Origin: Diogma glabrata
Taxonomy: Eukaryota; Arthropoda; Insecta; Diptera; Cylindrotomidae
Assembly (NCBI GenBank): GCA_963693315.1
Contig: OY856188.1
Span: forward strand, 163,514,002 to 163,578,001
Length of the DNA stretch: 64,000 bases
Direction of reading: 5' to 3'
Positions 25,901 to 35,999 of the stretch are shown one piece after another (the stretch's first letter is position 1; each line of letters starts with the position of its first letter). A program made the position numbers and the translations under genes. The notes below the pieces were generated by a model. It searched no databases, was not told the DNA's origin, and saw only the letters and a program-made list of their open reading frames with translations.

Positions 25901-26460
25901 CGTTGTATTCACCTCAAGCTAACGCTTCTGAACGGGTAAATAGAAGTGTTTTATCTGGTATTAGAGCCTATTTAAAGGAGGAGCATTCTAAATGGGATCT
26001 GCACTTGAGCGAGATCGCTTGTGCACTACGTTGTTCCCTGCATCAAACACTTCAATGTTCCCCGTATTACGCAATGTTTGGAATACCTATGGTGACTCAT
26101 GGTTCGTCATATGAACTGCTGAGACGACTGAATAGTCTTCTTGAGCCAGGTGAAACGATTCTGCGACCGGATTATCTTAATAAGAGTCGAATTCGAATTC
26201 TTGATTTAACTGCCGAAGCATTTGTCAAAAGTGCTGAAAGATACAATTTACGAGCTCGGTTAACTTTGTTTAAACCAGGTGATACGGTGTTCCGAAGGAA
26301 CTTTATTTTGAGTGACGCCGGTAAGAAATTATCGGCTAAACTTGCACAGAAGTTTATTGAAGCCAGAGTAATAAGGTTGGTAGGTGGCGCCGCTTACGAA
26401 CTGGAAGACCTGGTCTCCAAACGCAGAGGTGTATACCATTCGAAGGACATTCGAGCCTAA
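22906..26460 (+). CDS. pol: Pol of element B (protease, RT, RNase H, integrase)
   Basis: An open frame of 1184 codons in the -1 frame relative to Gag, overlapping its end by 67 bases; expression is probably as Gag-Pol via the heptamer at 22912. A roughly 170-residue N-terminal extension precedes the protease (LLDSGASLTVIGG, DSGA at about 201). The RT has YLDDLL near residue 493. RNase H has ITDHASLKWL near 708. The integrase has an H..H..CKTC zinc finger (about 843-885), D in YIDILGPYP, D in VSDNGTQF (about 971) and E in NASERVNRSV (about 1006). The C-terminus has a GPY/F-like basic segment and no chromodomain that I recognise. All catalytic residues are present and there are no internal stops, so this copy may be active. 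Confidence 0.95.
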   Translation: MSGKPKRGPESQHLFSLPGHTLDSSEPKNMLFPAPTTLSSTNPFLYDAGSNSASTSNLLNNSLSPPPAVNSSHNEPDESFYAPAAQSKGTASDTLVPTHDTNVKLLKRTPDHTEPPPLWTKIKSFQQRLNEYLKIRSNIFVDALSSLKLPSRSALRSRIYWQQRHLFKTKTISSIVKLDNDVRSYATVSILGKQHTGLLDSGASLTVIGGDFAKEIVQTPDLLTYSSAVVRTADGQRQKILGFVKTKVSFMNQVRTLDVFIIPSLTQNLYLGIDFFNAFGLFNPIFNLPTFLTTESGISELSMDNQTRLQNTIQLLPSFSKMGLGRTHLLEHVIDVGTAAPIKQRHYPISPAIEKLMGEELDRMLSLGIIEVSNSPWSSPVVLIRKPGKNRLCLDSRKVNTVTKKDAYPLPQIDGILSRLPQSNFISSLDLKDAFWQIPLEKHSREKTAFTVPGRPLYQFVRMPFGLCNAPQTMTKLMDQVIPPHLKSCVFVYLDDLLIVTDTFEAHLKLLEDISQCLRRANLTINVEKSKFLLAEVKYLGYVVGGGTLKIDPDKTQAISEFPTPRTPKQIRRFLGMAGYYRRFISDFSAMSSPISDLLKKNSNKFVWTPEAERAFTNLKNALISAPVLINPDYTKPFTLQCDASNDGIGCVLLQCDMDGMEHPIAYMSKKLNSAQRNYSTSEKECLAAVLGVKKFRAYVEGQAFKIITDHASLKWLMQQKDLSGRLARWSLKLQGYVFDIEYRKGKLNTVPDTLSRRDSVDIISELCPVPELDLNSPFFNTSRYLELVNLVTEADGTLPDLKVISGRVYKRMACLDLDIPSEGEVWKLWLPEEYTDECIARAHNPPTSSHGGLAKTLFNIRKFYYWPRMYTQVKSYIGNCKTCKGIKATNVPLRAPMVSQMKTERIGQRLYIDILGPYPRSKAGNIAILVVLDHVTKYPFLFPLRKLTAEPICHLLATNVFHVFGCPEVIVSDNGTQFKSKLFEDFLAKHGVKHTLLALYSPQANASERVNRSVLSGIRAYLKEEHSKWDLHLSEIACALRCSLHQTLQCSPYYAMFGIPMVTHGSSYELLRRLNSLLEPGETILRPDYLNKSRIRILDLTAEAFVKSAERYNLRARLTLFKPGDTVFRRNFILSDAGKKLSAKLAQKFIEARVIRLVGGAAYELEDLVSKRRGVYHSKDIRA
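22912..22918 (+). promoter_or_regulatory. -1 ribosomal frameshift slippery site GGGAAAC
   Basis: In the Gag frame the bases read G GGA AAC, the X XXY YYZ register needed for tandem tRNA slippage. GGGAAAC is an established retroviral slippery heptamer. Slippage joins Gag residue Asn (codon AAC) to the Pol frame continuing Pro-Lys-Arg. Gag stops 52 bases downstream. A GC-rich stretch follows, but I did not model a pseudoknot. Confidence 0.85.
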
Positions 26461-27238
26461 AAATCTACAAATCAGGTCTGTTTCCGTAGGATATTGTTTA
26501 TCAATGACATGAAAATGTGAGGGTGGTTTCGTCTTGAATTCCCAGTTCAGTAAGTGTGTGTCAGCATTGGTGTTTGGGTCTTGTAGCAATTTTTTTTTTT
26601 TTTTTTTTCTTCTGCATTATTTGCCGGCGTAAATTCCCGGATTGAATATATTTAAATTTGGTTCAGTTGGTTACCTTGAATCTATATGAACAACCTTCCG
26701 AGTCACTTGGACGGAAGCGTACAACAGTGTGGCCCGGCTAGCGAGTCGGAGACGCATGAGACTCGTGTTAGTTCAGGTGTGGGTTGCGAGCCTGCATAAC
26801 GTAAAAAAAAAAAAAAAGAAAAAAAAAACGAAATTGTGTCGGATGTTTCATTAAAGAAGTCGGTCCCACGGTGTTTTTTTTCTTTCGATCTGTAGCAGAT
26901 TGAATCAATTCTATTTGTGACTTTAGAGTCTCGGGAACCCCCAGATCTGCCCGAAATTGGGTCTGGAAGATTTTAGTTGTCCACCGCTTGCAATAGAGTA
27001 GAATACTGATTTTATCGATACCCCTCCCAAAAGTTTTTTTTTTGTATATTCTTAGATACTTTGTTACTTGGTTTCTGCTAGGACTGAGTTTGTAATACTG
27101 ATCGCATTGATTGCTAGTCTGTGGTACGTCGAGGTGCTTCACCAAGCTAATATGTATATACAAGGTCTATTGGCGACCAGCCTATGCCTTTTTCAACTTC
27201 TTTTTGGTCGTAGGTGTTCGTCCAAAAAGCACTTGTTC
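26461..27238 (+). other. 3' non-coding region of element B
   Basis: It contains a T-run (about 26589-26610), an A-run (about 26802-26829) and the second copy of the 39-bp block (26930-26968). No env-like frame and no clear polypurine tract next to the 3' LTR: the bases before 27239 are mixed, with only a short AAAAAGC. Confidence 0.6.
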
Positions 27239-30200
27239 TGTAATGGATAGTCTGGCATAATGTCAGAACGCAGTGTATTACAGTCGCAGTTTCCTTAGTT
27301 GTTGTTCCTTATATTAATCTGTACCACTTGTAATAGATTCTCATCCCTTCGTCATCAATAGTCATATTTCATGTAGTTTCCTTAACCCATAGTTTCCTTA
27401 TATTTCTTAAAATCTGACTAAATCTGCAATAGGTGGACGGACGTATAGGAGAGGGAAAATGGCACTAATTACCCTGATTTATTTATTCATTAATATAATA
27501 TAGTATTGGTTAATTTGAATTAATTGATAATTTTCTTTAATCATCATCCGTATAACCGCTAAACTTTAATCAGAATTTAATTTTACAACACCCTAAAATT
27601 GACGCGAGCTATGGTTACATTCAATAAACTACTAAAAGTTTGAATTCTCTAACATCAACCGTAATTGAACAATTAATTTTTTTTAAACCCTAAGTCGGCT
27701 GTGCGTATTTTTTTCAGTCATCAACATTCAAAGATTTAATATCTCGTTTTTGTTAAACATTCTATTGTCTTATTTTCTTTCAAAATAATTTTTCCGTTTC
27801 ACTATAATGTGATTTTGTATTGTAGTTTGCAGTATCTAAACGCCATAACACCAATTGAACTTGCATTTGATTCATTTTGAATTCAATGGTGAATGTTGTT
27901 GATGGGTCGGAAATATTTTGTGTTACAACCTTGTCGTTGTGCAATAGTATCAAATAACGAACGGTTTAGTATAATTTTGAAAAATTCCCAACAATTGAAA
28001 CTTGATGGAAATTAATTTCCAAAACATCGTATTCGAGTTTTTTCGAGACAAAAATTTTGCTATATATTAGGCCACTGTACGTCTATTGGTCTCTTAGTTT
28101 AATTTCGACGGAGACGAAGACTCTCATTATTACATTGTGAGTTGTTTGACATCTCTCGTGGCATTCAGTCGATGGATATAAAAATTTCATCCAGATTATG
28201 ATTGCATGTCCGGTGCGCTATTTAAATCGATTTTTTTTTTAAAAAATTAAGTGATAAAATCTAGTATTAGCTTAATTGATATAAGCGTAATTTATTTAAT
28301 TTATTTAGTCAAAATGTACGTGTCCAATTAAAACAAAAAAATTGTGAGTGTAAAGTTATCAAAGAAAAAAAATATTATCTGTTTGTGCCGTACGAAAGTA
28401 ACAAAAAAAGAATTAATTTCCATAAGAAAAAAATTATATAAATGTTTGTGATTGCAATCAATTAAAAATTTGTAACAAACGGAAGGTCAGTTAGTTGTTG
28501 CTATTTATTTATTACAACGTAATGTAAGTAATTATCCAAGAAACTGTTGTTTTTGTTTCTAAATTTAAATTTAAACTTGTATTGAATATAATCAAAATTC
28601 TTTTTACGGATAATAAATTGTGCCGTAAGAAAGAAAAGAAGAATTAATTACCATAAGAAAAAAATTATATAAATGTTTTGTGATTGCAATCAATTAAAAG
28701 TTTGTAACATACGGAAGGTCAGTTAGTTGTTGCTATTCATTTATTACAATCTAATGTAAGTAATTATCCAAGAAACTGTTGTGTTTTTTTTTGAATTTAA
28801 ATTTAAACTTGTATTGAATATAATTAAAATCCATTTTTCGGATAATAAATTCATGTGTTATTAATTGGAAGGTCACAATCCACAATGATGAACATACGCC
28901 AATCGATCACTCTAGTGTACGGATTCTAGAATATGCCGTTTTGTTGAATTTGTGGTTATATTTTTTCTTATGATATTAAATGTCCATCTTGGTTCACATT
29001 TAGTATACGGAATGATTGAATTATGCATATTATAAATTGCGGAATCGCGAAATTGTTTCAACGCATCGTTAATATAAAATTGGTGCTACTGCCATTTGCT
29101 TCAACGCATTATTTGTAGCAAAGTTTTGGCTGTTCTTACCGTACCTTGTTCCAACGCAACATTTTTACCAAATCTTGGTTATGTCAACGGATTATTTATG
29201 TACAATTTATGCTGATATTATCGCATTTTCTACGCAACATTTTTACTAAATTCTGATCATTTTAACGGATTATTTATATACGATTTATGCTGTTATTATT
29301 GTGTTTTCAACGCAACATTTTTACCAAATTCTGATTATTTCAACGGATTATTTATATACAATTTTTGCTGATATTATCGTATTTTCAACGCAACACATTT
29401 ACCAAATTCTGATCATTTCAACGGATTAGTTATATACGATTTATGCTGTTATTATTGTATTTTCAACGCAACATTTTTACCAAATTCTGATTATTTCAAC
29501 GGATTATTTATATACAATTTTTGCTGATATTATCGTATTTTCAACGCAACACATTTACCAAATTCTGATTATTTCAACTGATTATCACCATACAATTTCT
29601 GTTGATATTATCGTATTTTCAACGTAACATTTTTACCAAAGTTTGATTATGTCAACGGATTATTTATATACAATTTTTGCTGATATTATCGTATTTTCAA
29701 CGCAACATTTTTACCAAATTCTGATTATTTCAACGGATTATTTATATACAATTTTTGCTGATATTATCGTATTTTCAACGCAACACATTTACCAAATTCT
29801 GATCATTTCAACGGATTAGTTATATACGATTTATGCTGTTATTATTGTATTTTCAACGCAACATTTTTACCAAATTCTGATTATTTCAACGGATTATTTA
29901 TATACAATTTTTGCTGATATTATCGTATTTTCAACGCAACACATTTACCAAATTCTGATTATTTCAACTGATTATCACCATACAATTTCTGTTGATATTA
30001 TCGTATTTTCCACGCAACATTTTTACTAAATTCTGATCATTTCAACGGATTATTTATATACGATTTATGCTGATATTATTGTATTTTCAACGCAACATAT
30101 TTGCCAAATTCTGATTATTTCAACTGATTATCACCATACAATTTCTGTTGATACTATCGTATTTTCAACGTAACATTTTTACCAAAGTTTGATTATTTCA

Positions 30201-31099
30201 ACGGATTATTTATTTATATACGATTTATGCTGATATTATTGTATTTTCAACGCAACATATTTGCCAAATTCTGATGATTTCAACTGATTATCACCATACA
30301 ATTTCTGTTGATACTATCGTATTTTCAACGTAACATTTTTACCAAAGTTTGATTATTTCAACGGATTATTTATATATATACAATTTTTGCTGATATTATC
30401 GTATTTTCAACGCAACATTTTTACTAAAGTTTGATTATTTCAACGGATTATTTATATATACAATTTTTGCTGATATTATCGTATTTTCAACGCAACATTT
30501 TTACTAAAGTTTGGTTATTGCAACTGATTATTCATATACAATTTTTTGCTGATACTATCGGAGTTTCAACTCATTATTTACACCACTTATTTGCTACTGT
30601 TGCTGAATTGTTCACGCACCAGTGGATTATTCGTCAATTTTCTGTTGGATGAATCATCACTGATGGAGGGCTGATGGAATTCGAATAGGAGGACGGGGTT
30701 TAATCATGGGGTGAGTAAATTTATTTCATTATTACGGCCATAATGATAAGGGGGTGTGAGAGTGTGTGTGTGTGTATGTGTGAGCGTGTGTGTGTGGGTG
30801 TGTGTGTGTGGGAGTGTGTGTGTGTGGGCATATGTGAGTGAACGTAGGGGTTGGACGTGTTGATCGTGGGTCTTTCGCCAATGGGGTCGCCAGAGTCTTC
30901 GTTTTTCCACTTGTATTCCTTTCCATTTCTGCAAATTTTCGTGAATAGCGTACGTGTCTGTATTTGTGCTGAAGTAGCAGGGTTACTTTATCGTTCCCAT
31001 GGTCTGAAGCTAGTTTGGGGCTTGAAAATCAATCTCGCTAGGTACGCTTCCTGCTATGTCCTTCTTATTGGTTCGCCAATAAGAAAGCGCTTCATTACA
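27239..31099 (+). repeat. 3' LTR of element B (3861 bp)
   Basis: Colinear with the 5' LTR at an offset of 11943 up to about 16510, then 12175. The extra 232 bp are a second copy of a tandem unit: units at about 28384-28618 and 28619-28852, which differ from each other by many substitutions. The 5' LTR keeps only one unit, matching the second at its 3' end. The 78-bp satellite lies at about 29130-30560 and the GT tract at about 30750-30830. Confidence 0.92.
29130..30560 (+). repeat. 78-bp satellite inside the B 3' LTR
   Basis: The same array as in the 5' LTR, at a constant offset of 12175 from start to end, so no net change in copy number has occurred since insertion. Confidence 0.88.
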
Positions 31100-31101
31100 T
31101 A

Positions 31102-31114
31102 GTCGGGGTCACCA
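31102..31114 (-). promoter_or_regulatory. Primer binding site of element A (tRNA-Trp type), cut by B
   Basis: On the element strand TGGTGACCCCGAC follows the 5' LTR after two bases and matches the complement of the tRNA-Trp 3' end. The next bases continue at 15295 downward because element B inserted here with duplication of TAGT. Confidence 0.85.
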
Positions 31115-31116
31115 AA

Positions 31117-31827
31117 TATAGCTGGTATTTCACGCTATAGTAATTCAATATATTCCAATAACAGATTTGCCAATTTTATGATAAGTATATCCAATGTTGA
31201 GAATTAAGATAGTTGAAATATCCTCTAATTTAAAATGATATTCAGGATAAAACATTTCATGCAATAAACACATAACTGGAGATGATTTAGAAATAATAAA
31301 TTCTTCTCTCTCCAAATTCCAATTCAGCAAATACTTATATTTCAAAAGTTTAATATAACTTTAATTTTATTTAAAAAGAATTAAACAACTGTCTTTTTAA
31401 TTCTTAGTTTAAAAGACACCAGATAATATTTTCAGTTTTAAATACAATATTTAATCGATTAAAGATAACATTAAAATTCCAATTGCTGACATCATTTCAA
31501 ACATATTTCACATATAATTGTTTTGTTCTATATTAATATCTCATATAATTGTTACTAACAATTAACTAAAAAAAAATCAATAGGTAAAAAGTTTAAAGCC
31601 AACTTTTGCGGAAAAACATTTTTTAAAACTGTAATCAAAATATTAAGGGAATTTCAAATAATAAAAAACTTTTTACTAAATCAGAAAAACATGAACTCTT
31701 TAAAATTGAGGAAAAATTATTAATGAATATTATTTTGTTTTTTTAAAATTTTGATCAATTTTTATTGATCGCAATGCATCGCATGCTAAATTTGAATTTA
31801 AAATTTTTAATTTTGATGTTCGCCACA
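31117..31827 (-). repeat. 5' LTR of element A
   Basis: A 711-bp match of 9804-10514, now 16 kb from its own Gag because of element B. It is followed by the GGTT target duplication. Confidence 0.92.
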
Positions 31828-31831
31828 GGTT

Positions 31832-33312
31832 TGCATTCATTAAATTGAGAGGTGCGACACTTCAATAATTATTGTCAATTTAGATAATAAAAGTCTTAAT
31901 TGCTTTAAAAACCATAACCGGGTTTTAATTGCGAAATATTTACTGTTATAGTTTTGTTACAGATTTCGTAGATTTTCTTCTATGAATAAGCATTTGCGAT
32001 TGCTTTCCTATTAAGTTTTGATTTATTGAAGGGCGGTGCTTATGGGCTTTATGAAGTCTGTAATTCGTGAGTGCAATTATGATAACTTTTGCCAACGACG
32101 ATAGAATTTAGATCCCTTTTCAGATTTCAGTTCAAGTATTTATTTTGAGTGCTGTATATTGTGGAATGTGACCACTTGGATCCAATGTGTTTGATCATTA
32201 TTACTTTCCGTTTGGTCTATGCTCAGTTTGGTTATTTGATTATTGGTGTTTTGAATTAATCGATTCATTCAGGACGTGTTCTAGATGCGTTGTGAAATGT
32301 GAACGTACAAGATAACGTTTAAAATTTAAATTTTTTACAATTGTCTACGGCTACGAAACATTGCCGAATAGGAGGATTTTAACGATGGTATGGAGTCACG
32401 ATGGTACAGAAGCATCCGGAATCGAATTCCGATGAAGGACTTTAAACTCGAAACTGTTCAAAATTTCCCTATAGAACCTGAGTTCCGAGTGGTCCTGGCT
32501 CATTAGTACACATACATTATGGTGGTGGATAAAAGTTAAGTGGCATAAGATAATATCAATATTAATAGATTTGTAATCACAAAATTTATTAGGTCATGGT
32601 TTGCAGCCGAGCGAGTGATTGCTAGGAAAAATAAAATAAATAAATAAAAATAAGAAGGAAGGAACAAAAATAAAAGAAAAATAATGTATATAGCTTACCC
32701 ATACATTTTCCCACATACATACAAGTACTTATATAAAATTTCCAGAGATTATATTTTATTCCTTTTCACTTTTCTCAGTATTTACTTTAAAAATTAAATG
32801 AAAATACACAACATTTTGTGCTAAATGGAGTAAAAGAAATTGGTAAAGGGCCACTATTATAACCTTGATAATTTTGTGCAACAAGTATAATTTATAACAT
32901 TAATTATAAATAATCTATAATAATAAGAATTCAGATTGGAGAGTGCAGAGGACTTTATGGACTGGGAACATAAATACAATTTAATCATTATCTTATTATA
33001 CTAATAAATTATATGAATAACAGGTTTCCGACTGGAGATTGCAGGCGAGAAATTTTAGATACGGGATTGCTGATTGGCCATTGCAGATTATATGTATAAG
33101 TGATTGTCCTTGTGATTGTCTCATAAAAGTAGTAGCTAGATACGATTTGCCAGGTGTCTGTAACCGGGTCGTTCACTCCTAACTTATAATTACCTACTTA
33201 TCCTTACCTATTGTTTTTTGTAAAACGACTGTAGGAAGTGGCCCGGCCGTAATCCGGGAGTCTCGCCTAGTGCTTGGTCCTACAGTCCAATCAATCAATC
33301 AATCAATCAATC
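31832..33312 (+). other. Right part of element D with (TCAA)n tail
   Basis: Non-coding. The last 200 bases are GC-richer and end in repeated TCAA, like the 3' ends of some RTE/SINE-type retroposons. No open frame of note. Confidence 0.5.
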
Positions 33313-33660
33313 AAATAGTTAATTTTTGGTATTACGATTCAGAAGAAAAGATTGATTTATTGATAAATTTCTATAAAATAAAATTTTGCTTATTGGAATA
33401 AATTAACAAATAGTTAATTTTTGGTATTACGATTCAGAAGAAAAGATTGATTTTTTGATAAATTTCTATAAAATAAAATTTTGCTTATTGGAATAAATTA
33501 ACAAATAGTTAATTTTTGGTGTTACGATTCGGAAGAAAAAGACTGAATTTTGATAAATTTCTATAAAATAGAATTTTGCTTATTGGAATAAATTAACAAA
33601 TAGTTAACTTTTGGTGTTACGATTCCGAAGAAAAATTTGAATTTTTTTTTGATAAATTTC
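33313..33660 (+). repeat. Tandem array of about 95-bp units in the C leader (right half)
   Basis: Continuation of the array at 8290-8646 after element D; about 3.5 units. Confidence 0.85.
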
Positions 33661-35064
33661 TGTGAAATAACTTTGTTGGAACCTTAGAAGATTTAAATAA
33701 AAATTTTCGACTCACTTGTGAAAAACTATTGACTACTTCTACGAAAATCAAGCTTATTGATGGAAACATTTTTGGTTTTGTCTAAACTTCTGAAACAATT
33801 TAATGGAAAATTGTTGACCTTTATGACCTTTATGGAAGTCAACTAAATTGATCAAATTGATTAAAATAATTTTTTTTTTTTAATAAACTTCTATCAATTA
33901 GCTTTTGTATAGAACCTTCAGAAGGTTTAAATGAATTTTATTTTTTTTTTCTCTCTTTGTGGAAATTCAATAGAATGGATTTGATGGATGAGCTACTGTA
34001 AAATAGTCGTATAGGTTGTCCTTTGTAACCTTAACTTTTATCTCTTAATTTTCCTGAGTTCCTTAATTTTATTAAATAATCGTACAATTTGTGTTTTGCC
34101 ACTTTGGAATCAATGATTCAATTAGAAATTTAAATAACTAAACTTAAATTTGTGTACGAGTTTAAGCTCTTGTAAAAATAGAAGAAACTGATTAAACTTT
34201 TAACTTTTGATTTTTGTGGAAAATTGATGGAATTGACTGAATTGTTGATTCTTTTTCTTTTCTATTTTCCTCAATTCTATTAAGAATTCTGCATGACGTA
34301 AAACAACCGTACAGGTTGTATTTGGTAACTCAAGCTTTTTATCTCTTAATTTTTCTATAAGAATGCTGCGCTACTGTAGTTAATAATCGTATAAGTTGTC
34401 TTTTGTGACTTTAGAATCCAAGTGGATTCATTTCTTAATAACCTTAGCTGAAGCATTTAATTAGCTTCAATTTGAATTTGGCTCGCTTTTAAAATACTCT
34501 TTTATCGGAATTACTCCACACTAAAATAGTCTTACAAGTTGGATTTTGTGACCTTACAAGCTAGTGGCTTTACAAGCAGCAAACAAACAAAAAAAAAATT
34601 TCTTTTTATTTGGGATAAATTTGTCGTCATGTTTGTATTTGAACGACAGATTATTTTACTCATACAATAGCACTGGTTGGAAAATTTATATTTTGGTTTT
34701 GAACTGGTTTTACCTTCAAATTCGCTCTTCATTCTATTTATATACAACGATTTCCATGTGGGTTTCAAACGTTTATTACAATCCAGGTATAACGGGATAA
34801 AGCCTGAGGACTGAGCGGATTTAAAATCGATTGGTAGACTCTTAATTCAAAGATACTGCTAATCAGCTGTACAGATTGGACTTGGGAATTGCAATCTTAA
34901 ATAAATTCATCTCTTTTATAAAATTGTTGACCATTAGTTTAACAGCCAACGGGGCTACTCGCACGAGCGACACTAATATTGTTCTAAGTGGCATACAACG
35001 TTTCACTACTGCAACCTCTCAAGGAGCTGTTAGGTACCATCTCCACTGTAATAGTTAGATTTAT
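33661..35064 (+). other. C leader continuation, no gene seen
   Basis: AT-rich DNA with loosely repeated phrases (for example GTACAGGTTG/GTATAGGTTGTC with a following TTTTGTGACCTT) at about 34010, 34310, 34390 and 34530. These suggest an old degenerate repeat. No coding sequence recognised before Gag. Confidence 0.5.
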
Positions 35065-35802
35065 ATGTCAAGTGACAAGCCCACAACATTGAACACAGAG
35101 TGGGACGGAATTCAATTTAATGAAACTACCCTCTCGGAAGAATTTATTTCACCTACTTCTCCACCCTTCTTAGGTTTCGAGGACAGCTTCAACATGGTTT
35201 TTGACGTAAAGTTGGCCTCTTCGGTAATCCCAATGTTCACCGGAAATCCAAAAGATCTAGAACATTTCTTGGAGTGTGCTAAATATCTCTATGACATGAC
35301 GCCAGCGCCTCAACGAACAGATTGCCTAAACTTTGTTAAGGTAATTAAAATAACTGGTTCGCTGGGAGAACAGATCAGGAACAAAACTTTTGCTGACATA
35401 GGAGTCTTAGGCCTAGAGTTGAGAAAAATTTGTAAACCAACTCGTCCAGCGGAGCACATCCAAATGGAACTGTTCCGACTTAAACAGAATAATCGTTCAA
35501 TAAAAGAGTTCTCAGAAACGGTTCAATACTTAGTAGCGGAACTGAATACCACAATGACCTCAATTCAGGGTGAAGAATTTAAAGCAGTCATTGAATCTAT
35601 AAATGAAAAAACTGCTCTGAAAGTTTTTACGGAGGGACTAAGAGAACCTCTGCGTTTATACATTAAAACCGGCAGATTTAAAACGCTGAAGGAAGCAATC
35701 GCTGCCGCAGTAGACGAGGAACAACAGTCCTTATCCTTACAATCGGGAATACAAATAAAGAAGGAAATCGGTCTTCTTAAAAGTGAGAGAGTGTCAAAAT
35801 GA
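35065..35802 (+). CDS. gag: Gag-like protein of element C
   Basis: A 245-aa protein beginning with Met-Ser-Ser. Residues about 55-170 resemble the capsid N-domain of Gypsy-family Gag (FTGNPKDLEHFLECAKYLYD and a following helical repeat), and the C-terminal domain continues to about residue 225. It ends without any zinc knuckle, and protease or RT frames do not follow. The next 200 bases are AT-rich and a minisatellite begins at about 36000. This fits a non-autonomous element that keeps Gag for particle assembly and borrows Pol in trans (inference). The frame is free of stops although the rest of the coding region is lost, hinting that Gag is retained by selection or was intact at insertion. 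Confidence 0.75.
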   Translation: MSSDKPTTLNTEWDGIQFNETTLSEEFISPTSPPFLGFEDSFNMVFDVKLASSVIPMFTGNPKDLEHFLECAKYLYDMTPAPQRTDCLNFVKVIKITGSLGEQIRNKTFADIGVLGLELRKICKPTRPAEHIQMELFRLKQNNRSIKEFSETVQYLVAELNTTMTSIQGEEFKAVIESINEKTALKVFTEGLREPLRLYIKTGRFKTLKEAIAAAVDEEQQSLSLQSGIQIKKEIGLLKSERVSK

Positions 35803-35999
35803 ATACGTAGGATTTTGGTAGTTTTGTTATGGTTGATGCTAGCAACCCTAAAGACCATACGGAAGTTGATACGGTGCCGAGTGCAATCAACAGCCCAATG
35901 CGGAGTGAAGGTACTTGTTGAGCGTCAACTAGACAAAATTTTAATGGTTTACGTTAATGGAACCGGTGTTTTGGAGCACTCAGGAGAAGTGCAACCCGG

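Larger units (their letters stand above)
15296..31099 (+). mobile_element. Gypsy retrotransposon B with RING-finger Gag and giant LTRs
   Basis: A 15.8-kb element with LTRs at 15296-18924 and 27239-31099, ends TGTAATG...CATTACA, and target duplications TAGT at 15292-15295 and 31100-31103. It is inserted in the primer site of element A. Contents: tRNA-Lys-type primer site, 2.5-kb leader, Gag with N-terminal RING-H2 (21410-22972), a -1 frameshift site, Pol (22906-26460), 0.8 kb of non-coding DNA, 3' LTR. Both main frames are intact. Apart from one repeat-unit difference the LTRs look the same, so this is the youngest layer. The tRNA-Lys primer and very long LTRs recall the Osvaldo/Ulysses group, but that placement is inference. 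No env is present. Confidence 0.92.
9804..31827 (-). mobile_element. Gypsy retrotransposon A (CsRn1-like), minus strand, interrupted by B
   Basis: Identical-length 711-bp LTRs lie at 9804-10514 (3' LTR) and 31117-31827 (5' LTR). They start TGTGGCGAAC and end CCAGCTATA on the element strand. Target duplications GGTT are at 9800-9803 and 31828-31831. The primer site complements tRNA-Trp, as in the CsRn1 clade, and Gag has a CHCC-type cysteine cluster instead of CCHC knuckles, another CsRn1 trait. Order: 5' LTR, primer site (split by B), Gag, Pol, purine tract, 3' LTR. I found no difference between the LTRs in the stretches compared, so the insertion is recent. There is no env-like frame. Confidence 0.9.
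8647..33312 (+). mobile_element. Element D: non-LTR or SINE-like insertion in C, itself split by A
   Basis: Its left part is 8647-9799 and its right part about 31832-33312, giving about 2.6 kb after removing element A. The right end is a (TCAA)n tail (about 33285-33312) after a GC-richer 3' segment. The tetranucleotide tail and the about 25-bp repeated flank (8622-8646 and 33313-33337) fit target-primed reverse transcription. The flank is part of the C tandem unit, so it cannot be proved to be a target duplication. No open frame above about 60 residues was seen outside A's LTR, so D is non-autonomous or strongly 5'-degraded. Confidence 0.55.
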
